A stretch of DNA of 64,000 nucleotides, taken from Actinomycetales bacterium (GTDB taxonomy: Bacteria > Actinomycetota > Actinomycetes > Actinomycetales > Dermatophilaceae). The translations under genes and the position numbers were made by a program. A model generated the notes under the pieces. The model searched no databases and was not told where the DNA came from. It saw only the letters and a list, made by a program, of their open reading frames with translations. Location: assembly GCA_016710385.1 (NCBI GenBank), contig JADJVX010000022.1:124001-188000 (forward strand), written 5' to 3'. Every line of letters begins with the position of its first letter. Within the stretch, counting starts at the first letter, position 1. Below are positions 1-8,100 of the stretch, piece after piece.

Positions 1-871
1 GTATGCCGCGCGCATTCAGTTGGCGGGCAAGGTTTTTCGCGCGGTGCTTGGTGCGGGTGAAGACTACGGTGCGCCCCGGGGCGGCAGTCAGGTCGACGAG
101 GACCGGCAGGTGATCGGCCGCTGCGACGTGCAACACGTGGTGGGTCATCGCGGCGACCGGCGACTGCGCCGAGTCGGCCTCGTGGGTGACCGGGCGGACG
201 AGGTAGCGGCGCACGAGCACACCAACTGCGGCGTCGAGAGTCGCGGAGAAGAGCATCCGCTGGCCACCCGTCGGCGTGGCATCCAGTAGCCGGCGCACCG
301 ACGGCAGGAAGCCGAGGTCGGCCATGTGGTCGGCCTCGTCGATGATCGTCACCTCGACGGCCGCGAGGGAGACGTGACCCTGCGCGATGAGGTCCTCCAG
401 CCGGCCGGGACAGGCCACGACGATGTCGACTCCGCGCCGGAGGTCGGCGACCTGCGGGCCCTGTCCCACGCCGCCGAAGACGGTGCGGCTGGTGAGGCCC
501 GCGCGGGTCGCGAGCGGACGCAAGGCTTCGTCTATCTGGGTCGCGAGTTCGCGGGTCGGCGCGAGGATGAGCGCGCGGGGCCGCTTGGGCTGCGGACGCC
601 GGGTGCTGACTCGCGCGGCCGAGCCGGCCAGACCAGCGGAGCCGGCCAGACCAGCAGAGCCGGTGCCGCCCACGAGCCGGGCGACGAGCGGCAGGAGGAA
701 GGCATAGGTCTTGCCCGAGCCGGTGCGGCCCCGGCCGAGCACATCGCGACCAGCCAACGAGTCGGGCAGGGTCGCGGCCTGGATCGGGGTGGGCGTGGTG
801 ATGTCGAGGTCGGCGAGGACGTCGACGAGGAAAGCCGGCACGCCGAGCGCGCCGAAGCTGGCTGAAGACAA
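1..871 (-). CDS. DEAD/DEAH-box RNA helicase, 3' end cut by window edge
   Basis: This is the N-terminal 290 residues of a superfamily 2 ATP-dependent RNA helicase; the reading frame is open to base 1. Motifs appear in the expected order: TPTPIQ (Q-motif region), GRTGSGKT (motif I), PTRELATQ (Ia), IIDEADHM (DEAD, motif II) and FSATLD (motif III, SAT), then the start of the second RecA domain. The start is taken as TTG at 871, because GGAG lies seven bases upstream and no ATG or GTG is better placed. A short Gly-Ser-Ala-Leu insertion between motif I and motif Ia (about 615-665) is encoded by a DNA direct repeat. The role is RNA unwinding in ribosome assembly or RNA decay; the subfamily cannot be set without the C-terminus. 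Confidence 0.88.
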   Translation of the reverse strand, partial: MSSASFGALGVPAFLVDVLADLDITTPTPIQAATLPDSLAGRDVLGRGRTGSGKTYAFLLPLVARLVGGTGSAGLAGSAGLAGSAARVSTRRPQPKRPRALILAPTRELATQIDEALRPLATRAGLTSRTVFGGVGQGPQVADLRRGVDIVVACPGRLEDLIAQGHVSLAAVEVTIIDEADHMADLGFLPSVRRLLDATPTGGQRMLFSATLDAAVGVLVRRYLVRPVTHEADSAQSPVAAMTHHVLHVAAADHLPVLVDLTAAPGRTVVFTRTKHRAKNLARQLNARGI

Positions 872-1202
872 GAGAAAACTCCGAAGAATGAGGTGTGTTC
901 CGCCCGGCGCGACAACGGTCGCGGCGCAAGGGCTACCACGGTGCTGCGAACGGCCCGAGGCGAAACTGAGCGGGCCAGTCCGCCCAGTCTACCGGCAGGG
1001 CGGCACCACTCGGCACCGTCTCGACCACGCGCGGGTGTGCCGCCGCGAAGCCGGCCCACCGGCATACGAGGCGAAAGGGGGATGAAAGCACCCGGCGCGA
1101 CCGATCGGAGTTGTCCAAACCTTGGGATTTCTCCGCCGCTGTGGTGTCATGTCCACGAACGCGGGAAGAGCTATCCCGGTTCGGGGGCACATCCATCGAC
1201 GA
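872..1202. other. intergenic region between divergent helicase and protease
   Basis: This 331-base stretch separates two divergently oriented genes and should hold both promoters. Open frames here lack coherent protein character and are read as shadows. No hairpin, RNA gene or clear operator was seen. Confidence 0.4.
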
Positions 1203-1897
1203 ATGGGGCACGACGTGTTCAACTCACTGCGACGCGTGGCCGCTGCGGCTGCGCTCACGCTCGGCCTGGTGGCGGCATCGACCGGCCAGGCCGTGGCAAT
1301 CACCGGGGCACCCCGGACGGCAATGGTCACCCGAGCGTCGGGATGATCATGTTCTACGAGGGCGGCGGGCGCTATCGCTGCACGGCCACCCTCGTCACGC
1401 CGACCGTCCTGCTCACCGCGGCCCACTGCACCATGGGCACGGCCGGCAAGACGCTCGTCACCTTCGACTCGGTCATCGCCGAGGCCCCGCCGAGCGGCAT
1501 TCCGGCCGCCGCCGACCCGGCCGCGGGTTACGTCTCGAGCGACGTCACCAAGGACCCGACCCGCACCTGGTATGCCGGCCAGTCCGCCTACCACCCGCAG
1601 TACAGCGACTTCACCGACATGGACAACTGGAACGATGTCGGCGTGGTCGTCCTCGATACGCCGGTCACGGGCGTCACGCCGTCGAAGATCGCTCCGCTGA
1701 ACTACCTCGACCGGTTCGCTCAGCCCAAGCTCAACAGCACGCTCTTCACGATCGTCGGTTACGGCACCGAGGTCCGCATGATCGTCACGGTGACCAGCTA
1801 TGGCTACACCCAGAACTGCCGCTACCTCGACGGCCTCCAGCGCGTCGACATCAAGGGCGTGCAGTCCTGGCTGATGGGTTACGGCGTCATGCCCTGA
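1203..1897 (+). pseudogene. trypsin-like secreted serine protease, frameshifted and lacking the catalytic serine region
   Basis: An N-terminal signal peptide (RRVAAAAALTLGLVAA) is encoded from ATG 1203, but its frame stops at 1346. The rest of the S1-family protease continues one frame over. Adding one G to the run at 1305-1308 would rejoin ITGG to TPDGNGHPSVG, the usual mature N-terminus. The second frame has LTAAHC (catalytic His) and WNDVGVVVLD (catalytic Asp). The GDSGGP block with the nucleophilic serine is absent: after GYGTEVR the sequence jumps to IVTVTSYGYTQNC, which is the C-terminal strand of the family. The mature part is about 200 residues. The frameshift could be a sequencing error, but the internal loss could not, so this is called a decayed gene. 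Confidence 0.75.
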
Positions 1898-1922
1898 CCT
1901 CTCCTCGCACCGCACCGCACGG

Positions 1923-1961
1923 GACGGGCACGGCATACCAGCGAGGTATGCCGTGCCCGTC
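1923..1961. terminator. bidirectional hairpin built from an inverted GGCATACC/GGTATGCC pair
   Basis: A perfect 17-bp stem (arms 1923-1939 and 1945-1961) has a 5-base loop. It lies between the convergent protease and the minus-strand gene ending at 2000, so it can serve both. No T-run follows, as is common for actinobacterial hairpins. The stem contains the window-wide word GGCATACC. Confidence 0.75.
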
Positions 1962-1999
1962 ACCTTTCGCGCCCGGCTCCGAGCCGGGATCGTGCAGCG

Positions 2000-2647
2000 T
2001 CAGGCCACGGGTTCCGCGGCCTGGTCGTCCGGCTCGTTCGCCCAGGTAACGCTTGATGCGATGGCGTCGCACAAGGTCACCAACCCCTCAGACTCCTCCG
2101 CCAACGGGCTGGCAAAAGACATGAGGAACGCCCGATCATGCATGGGGCCGAAGAACCAATAGTCAATGGTGACCTTGCTCAACGGTGCGGCTGTCGCGTC
2201 GCCCTGATCAGGGTCGGCGATGACCTTCGTCTTGAGCACTCGCACCACGCCGGCGGAGTCGGAGTCCAAGACCTCGACTGCGGCATCGGCCCAGGAGCGG
2301 GAGGCGCGCGCTGCAAAGGCCATGGCAGCGGCTCCCGGGCCCGCGTGCATGCTGACAGTCTCCGGGACCCGCGGCCACGCCACGCTCAGGGACAGCGGCA
2401 CGCGCCCGCCCGGAACGATCTCGATGGCGAAGTAGAAGTCCTGACCTCCCACCGACTTGGCATCTCGAGCTGCGGCGCCCAGCATCTGGGCCAACTCACG
2501 ACGACGGGTCGCGAGTTCGTCGGCCTTGCCGAAGGCCTCTTCGGCCAACCGCTTGATCTTTGCCTTCACCGTGGCATCGGAATCCAAGGGAATCCGCCAC
2601 CATGTGCCCGGCAGGACGAAGTCGACTGTCGGATTTCGAGAGTCCAT
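2000..2647 (-). CDS. hypothetical protein of type VII secretion module 1
   Basis: A 215-residue soluble protein with no signal peptide or membrane segment. It opens with WWRIPLD, followed by a helical stretch (residues 25-60) and a mixed alpha/beta body containing DYWFFGP. No family was recognised. It starts two bases after the stop of the upstream gene, so the two are translationally linked at the end of the operon carrying the LXG-like candidate effector. An accessory, chaperone or immunity role is possible from position only. Confidence 0.75.
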   Translation of the reverse strand: MDSRNPTVDFVLPGTWWRIPLDSDATVKAKIKRLAEEAFGKADELATRRRELAQMLGAAARDAKSVGGQDFYFAIEIVPGGRVPLSLSVAWPRVPETVSMHAGPGAAAMAFAARASRSWADAAVEVLDSDSAGVVRVLKTKVIADPDQGDATAAPLSKVTIDYWFFGPMHDRAFLMSFASPLAEESEGLVTLCDAIASSVTWANEPDDQAAEPVA

Positions 2648-2649
2648 CC

Positions 2650-3216
2650 CTACCTACCTTCTTCGACGCCGGTATGTGCGATGACCTGCCGACACAGGTG
2701 CTTGAGGGCGTCGATATACCGACCGTCGAACGTGACGAGGTCCACGAAGGCGGCGGTTCCGTCGTCGTTGAGCGGCACAACGCCCCACGCCCGGAAGGCG
2801 ACCCGCGCCCCGTCCTCATTCACCGGGCCGACATGGGTCTCGAAGACCACGAGTCGTCCAGACCCCCCGGGCTGCGTCTCCACGAGGATCGAGTTCCACG
2901 GGGCCGTGTGGGTGGCGGCCCAGGCCTGCAGAGCAGGTGCCAGAGCGAGCGGATCGGGAAGCATGACGATCCCCATCGAACCCGCGATCTCAGGCGCGTG
3001 GACAAACTCCGCAAGCGACTCGGGTTGGACGCACATGATGATCTTGGACTCGAGATTGGCCTCCGGATCGAATGCAGTGGCACCCAGGGGGGCTGCGCCT
3101 GAGGTGAGCAGAACCTCCCAGGGCCCGCCCTCAAACAACTCCGCGGCTGCGTCGAAAGCCAGCAGATCCCACTCCTCAGCAATTCCGAAGGCGGCCGTGG
3201 CGATAATCTCCATCAT
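2650..3216 (-). CDS. hypothetical protein downstream of LXG-like candidate effector
   Basis: 188 residues from ATG 3216, chosen because it makes an ATGA overlap with the stop of the upstream gene; an earlier ATG at 3252 would overlap that gene by 40 bases. The protein is soluble and mixed alpha/beta. Its C-terminal half (GRLVVFETHVGPV, then AFVDLVTFDGRY) recalls the beta-sheet layout of LpqN-like proteins, but the match is too weak to name. Tight coupling to the candidate effector suggests an immunity protein or secretion chaperone, which is inference. Confidence 0.72.
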   Translation of the reverse strand: MMEIIATAAFGIAEEWDLLAFDAAAELFEGGPWEVLLTSGAAPLGATAFDPEANLESKIIMCVQPESLAEFVHAPEIAGSMGIVMLPDPLALAPALQAWAATHTAPWNSILVETQPGGSGRLVVFETHVGPVNEDGARVAFRAWGVVPLNDDGTAAFVDLVTFDGRYIDALKHLCRQVIAHTGVEEGR

Positions 3217-4400
3217 CGCGCCGCCGCCATCGAGGAGCTGTACTGGGAACACCCAGCCGCCGACGGGGAGTCCGTTTGTTCTGTTTTGAGATAGTCGATC
3301 GTGCGGTCAATACCTTTTTGGATTCCTTTGCTGATTATGAATTCGGACATGTCGTTGACCACCTTGAACGTCGTCTTGTTGATCACGCCCGATCTGATGA
3401 GCTTCTTGCCACTCCCCAGCATCGAGTGCTCCTTCAAGAAGAAGTTCTGAAAAACGCTCTTCTCGCTCTTCGATATTCGCCGAGAGGCGTTGACGAACCA
3501 TTTCGCCTTCCATTTCGGGAACTGAGACGGTTTGAATACATTCCTCAACCTGGCCCCCTGGAGTCGGAACACTCTGGCCTTACCAAGGAGACGCACAGCC
3601 TTCACCGCACCGATCACGGAGAGCACCGCGAAGGCGCCCTCGATGAAGACTTCGCCCCACGACTTCTCGCCGTTGGACGCCTGGACGATGGATACCACCA
3701 GCGCCGCGAGCGCGACGAGGGCGACGGCGATCAGGAGGATTTGCCCCAAACCAGGGACCCAACACAACAGAATCGATGCGATGGTGAGGACTGTCCCGAG
3801 ATTGTCGAGGACATCGTGCCACCAATTCAGGGTGCTGTCCTTGCCGGTCCGATTGAGTTGGCTTGTCTCGTTCGTGCTGGAGATGGATTGGGCCGTCTTC
3901 CGCGCCAACTCGTTCCAGTCCCTATAGGCGACGTCATAATCTGCCTTGGCATTGGACCACTGATGTTGAATGCTGGTCAAGTGCGACTCAGCATCCCGAG
4001 CTCGCTTTCGGACGGAGTCACTGTCCGCATTGTCCACCTCGAAGATGAGCATTTGCTCATCTGCTTGGGCGGCCCTCACAGCCTTCGCGGCCCCCTCGAC
4101 GTCGACATGACTCGCAGCCGTGATGGCACCATTCGCTTGATCCTGGAGGGGCCGGAGCGCGCGTCCAAAGTTCTCGAGCGCCACCCCCGCCCCTCGATAT
4201 CGAGCGCTAACCTTGGTCAGGGTCGCCGAGAGCGTGTTCGCAGAGTCCTTGACCGCATCCGTCGCCAGACTTTGGTATTCGCCGCACGAGACTTTATTGA
4301 GCACCCGGACAGCATGGTCCAATTGGTCAGCGGTAGTGGACATCTTAGAGGCCTCTGCCTGGATGACGTCCGGGTTGCCAGGAATCGTTTCCCAACTCAC
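3213..4400 (-). CDS. candidate type VII secretion effector with WXG/LXG-like head and membrane segments
   Basis: A 395-residue protein read from GTG 4400, which forms a GTGA overlap with the upstream small gene. Residues 1-190 are predicted all-helical, like the WXG100/LXG substrate head, although no clear WXG is visible. Residues about 200-275 contain hydrophobic segments (LTIASILLCWVPGLGQ, then LIAVALVALAALVVSIV, then AFAVLSVIGAV). The C-terminal 120 residues are Lys/Arg-rich and polar and are encoded by DNA visibly richer in A+T (about 3270-3560) than the neighbours, suggesting separate origin of the tail. The arrangement (head, membrane part, variable tail, small gene behind) is typical of secreted polymorphic toxins. 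No catalytic motif was recognised. Confidence 0.72.
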   Translation of the reverse strand: MSWETIPGNPDVIQAEASKMSTTADQLDHAVRVLNKVSCGEYQSLATDAVKDSANTLSATLTKVSARYRGAGVALENFGRALRPLQDQANGAITAASHVDVEGAAKAVRAAQADEQMLIFEVDNADSDSVRKRARDAESHLTSIQHQWSNAKADYDVAYRDWNELARKTAQSISSTNETSQLNRTGKDSTLNWWHDVLDNLGTVLTIASILLCWVPGLGQILLIAVALVALAALVVSIVQASNGEKSWGEVFIEGAFAVLSVIGAVKAVRLLGKARVFRLQGARLRNVFKPSQFPKWKAKWFVNASRRISKSEKSVFQNFFLKEHSMLGSGKKLIRSGVINKTTFKVVNDMSEFIISKGIQKGIDRTIDYLKTEQTDSPSAAGCSQYSSSMAAAR

Positions 4401-4699
4401 GAGCGACTCCCGTCCAATGCCTTCTTGAGTTCGCTATCCGTCGAACGCAACGTCTCCTCGATTGCCTTGAGGTTGCCCCCCATGGTGTCCATGTCCACGA
4501 TCAGCGCCCCTCGGGTCTTCTCCCACAGGGTGGCAAATTCGCGAACCTTGCCTTCGAGTTCACGATGACCGATCGCATCGACGATCCGGCCGACCGAGGC
4601 GTCAACGTCCGACAGCGTTCCGCTAGCCGATTTCAGCTCACTCCACAACGTGGCGAGCTCGTCGAGATCGACACGGATATTCTTACCGTCGCTCATCAT
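4397..4699 (-). CDS. small WXG100-like helical protein
   Basis: 100 residues predicted as two helices. LWSEL occurs in the first helix and LWEKT near the turn, so the canonical central WXG is not obvious. Size, composition, and position directly before the large LXG-like gene (GTGA overlap) fit an Esx-type partner or a small LXG-associated targeting protein. GAGAAGGG precedes the start. It would dimerise with its neighbour and pass through the EccC motor; this is inferred from family behaviour. Confidence 0.72.
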   Translation of the reverse strand: MMSDGKNIRVDLDELATLWSELKSASGTLSDVDASVGRIVDAIGHRELEGKVREFATLWEKTRGALIVDMDTMGGNLKAIEETLRSTDSELKKALDGSRS

Positions 4700-4763
4700 G
4701 TGCCCTTCTCATCTCGTCCTGGGTCGGGGCACCTCGTCGGGATGCCCCGACCCCACGGTCGCC

Positions 4764-5060
4764 TCAGCCCTTAATGGCGTTGGCGAGCTCGGTGTCGGCG
4801 TTCTGGAATGCTTCGGCAGCCTTGTCCAGGTAGGTCGCCATCCCTTCGAGTCCCTCGACAGCCTGCTGCGTGCCGGTCCGGAACTGAGAGAACTGCTCGT
4901 GGTATTGCCCCGAGGCCTGGTCGGTGTTGAAGCCCTGCTGGACGAGCGTGTCGATGACGCCCATGAGTTCGGTGAGCTTACTGAGCATGTCTTCCTTGCC
5001 GTTGCGCAGCTTGGTCGCGGCCTCAGTCATTTCGCCATACGTGACATTGAGATTTGCCAT
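4764..5060 (-). CDS. WXG100 family protein with degenerate WXG
   Basis: 98 residues, the usual WXG100 size, predicted as helix-turn-helix. The turn reads QQGFNTDQASGQYHEQF, so the Trp and Gly of the motif are replaced, while the amphipathic helices and the conserved start (YGEMTEAATKL) remain. It lies 79 bases downstream of the eccC-like gene of module 1. Substrate or structural subunit of the type VII system. Confidence 0.8.
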   Translation of the reverse strand: MANLNVTYGEMTEAATKLRNGKEDMLSKLTELMGVIDTLVQQGFNTDQASGQYHEQFSQFRTGTQQAVEGLEGMATYLDKAAEAFQNADTELANAIKG

Positions 5061-5139
5061 TTTCTGATCCCTTCCAATAGTGGTGAGCTAGATGTCTACC
5101 GACGCTCGGGTGTGGGCTCCGGCAGTGGCCCCCTGGCCG

Positions 5140-8100
5140 TCAGGGGGAGCTGGTGTGGCCCGTCAGTCGGGCCAGCTGAATGCGTTGGGCTCGGCCGGCC
5201 TTGATGAGGTACCCACGGCCCGGGGGGAACTCTGATCGAGGCAGACGGGGGATCCCCGCCTTGAAGATGACGTCAGCCTCGAGGGGCTCCGGTTGGAGGA
5301 TCAGACCGGTGCGGGCGGCCTTCAACTCGCCGTACAAGCCGTACGACGAGGACCACGTCGTGGTCTCACTCTCCGCGACGATGAGTTGACTGGTGCGCCG
5401 CGCTGCCTTGAACAACGTGACGAGCGGCCCGTCTGCTGGCGTTTGCAGGAAGTCCGAGAGGGATTCCACGACGAGGGCCCAGGACCTTGCTTGCGGTTCC
5501 CTCTCCAGTTCCGCCGTGATCCTCGCGGCGGCCTCCTTCACTGCGTCGACCCCGACGAGGACTTCGTGGAAGAGGGGCTCGCTGGCCACGCCACTGGGGC
5601 GCGCGGTCAGGCACACGAGACGCATCTCGGGCATGGCCCGATTGATCGCAGAAACAAGGGTCACCAGCGCCGTCGAGCGGCCCGATTGGGGTCCGCCGGC
5701 CACGACGAAAGGCCCCTGCGGCTCGAAGGTCACCGGCCCGAGCGTGTCGTCGGCGATGCCGATGACCGGCTGGCCGGCCAGTTGACGTGGGAGCTGAATC
5801 AGGTTGACGTCCTCAGGAAGAGCTTGAATCGGAGGCGCGGGTGCGCGCCCCTCCGCTCGAACGAGGTCACTCAACCGCGACATGGCAGCATCCTGCGAAA
5901 GCGCCCCCGAGTCGCCGCCGAGAATCGCAACCTGCGCCTCTTCCTTGTCGACCAGGGCCCGACCAGGGGGCGAGTTGCCGTCAAGCACATCAGTGGGGAC
6001 GTCAAGAACCGTGTACATCCCCTCGTCAGCCATTCGCAGGACCACGCGCCGAGACACATTCGCGGCGACTGCACCCGGCACGCTGGCGGGGCGGTCAGCG
6101 CTCATGACGACGTGTATCCCGAGCTGGCGTCCCTCGGTGAGGATCTGTTGGAACGCGGCATACCAATTGGCTCGCCCGACCCCCGTCTCGTAATCGTTGC
6201 GGAAGGCTGGATAGCCGTCCAGGAGAACGACGATGCGAGGTTCAGCCACCATTCCGGCGATCGAGCGGTAGGACACGATCGAATCCGCGCGAACCGCGGA
6301 GTAGTCCCTGCGGCGGCGGTCCAGTTCTGCGGTCAGGGTGCGCAACAACCGAACCGTCCGGTCGTTGTCGTCTGAGGCGATGACGGCGCCGACGTGGGGG
6401 AGATCCTCAAGCATCGTGAGTCCGCCACCGGCGAAGTCGAGTCCGTAGACATGGACGGGGCCGCCGAGGGGGGTCACGCCGGCAGCTGCGGCAAGCGAGC
6501 GCAGTAGAACCGACTTGCCGCTCCCGCTGGTGCCGTACACGAGCAGGTGTCCATCCCGATCCGGCTCGAAAGCAACCGCCTGCTGGTCCTGCGCCTTGGG
6601 CAGGTCCACCCAGCCGAAGATGAGCTGCTCGTCGCTCAGCGGGCCCTCTTGCAGGAGAGCCTGCAGGTTGTAGGTGTCCTGCAGTTCCTCGTGCCACGGT
6701 CGCCGAGGGGGTGTGATGCCCGAATGCTCAGCCGCCGAGATGATCGTGTTGACCAGACGTACCTCGTCGGTGGGACCGTTCTCAGGCACCTCTTCCTCAT
6801 CTTCGGGTCTCTCCCACGCCTTCTCAGCACCGAATCGCAACGGGGTGACGGTGGTGACCGGTTCGGGCACCACGTCTGTCGTCCAGCCGCCGACATACGC
6901 GGACTGGAACGGCTGCGGCTGTCCAGGCCCAGTCTTGGCGAGGGCACGCCCCTTGATTGAGGGATCGAACTTGGCGGCGTCGGGGATGTCGACGACATCC
7001 GTGCTCTCGCTGGTGTCTGACATCCGCAACGCCACGCGAAGGTTGGTGTTGGCACGCAATGCCGGGGTGATCACGCCCGCTGGCCGCTGTGTCGCCATGA
7101 TCAGATGGATGCCGAGCGACCGGCCACGCTGCGCGATGTCGATGACCCCGTCGACGAACGTCGGCACCTCGCGGGCCAGAGCTGCGAACTCGTCGATGAC
7201 GATGACAAGCGCGGGGGGACAATCGGGGTCCGAACGCTCCTCGAGATCGAGGATGTCTTTGGCACCCTTGTCATTGACGAGATGTTCGCGCTTCTTGACC
7301 TCAGCCCCCAGGCTGATGAGCGCCCGCCGCGCCAGGTGTGGGGTCAGGTCGGTCACCACCCCCACCTTGTGAGGAAGCCGGACGCACTCGGCGAAGGCCG
7401 AGCCCCCCTTGTAGTCGACGAAGAGGAACGTCACCCGGTCGGGGCTGAACTCGGTCGCCATTCCGAGCACCCAGCTCTTGAGGAACTCGCTCTTACCTGC
7501 GCCAGTCGTCCCGGCCACAAGAGCATGCGGTCCCTGTCCACGCAGGTCCAGGTGCATCGAGTTGAGCGCGCCTTTGCCGACCAGGGCTCGGAGGTTCGGC
7601 TCACGGCGACGACGCCCCTTGGGACGATCCTGGCCTCGGAAGGAGAGATTCTGGCGCCACCGGTCGATGATGGATGGAGGATTCATCGCGTACTCAGACC
7701 CGAGCAGGGTGACGAGCGAGACCGAACGCGGCAAATCCGAGTTGGCCTCGGTCGGAGCGCCGACGTCAGTGAGTGCCGACATCGACTTGGCCAGCGTGAG
7801 GGCATCCTCTCTACTCACCGTTTCGACGGCGAGATCCGGGACGACCCGACCATGTCGCACGAAATGGGCGGCGGCTCTGAGCTGCGAATCCTGTGGGCGC
7901 ACCTCGAGGAACGTCCGGCAGGCGGCGGGCAAGGCATCGATGGTCGGCGCGACGACAACTGGCACGATGCCGCTCCCGGCGGCATGCTCCAACAGAGTGA
8001 TCACGCGGCCCTTGTCGACAAGCGCATCGCTGGTCACCACACACAGGATGGCTGGCAGCACACGAGCTTCAACGGAACCATCCGACTCGGATTGCCCGAC

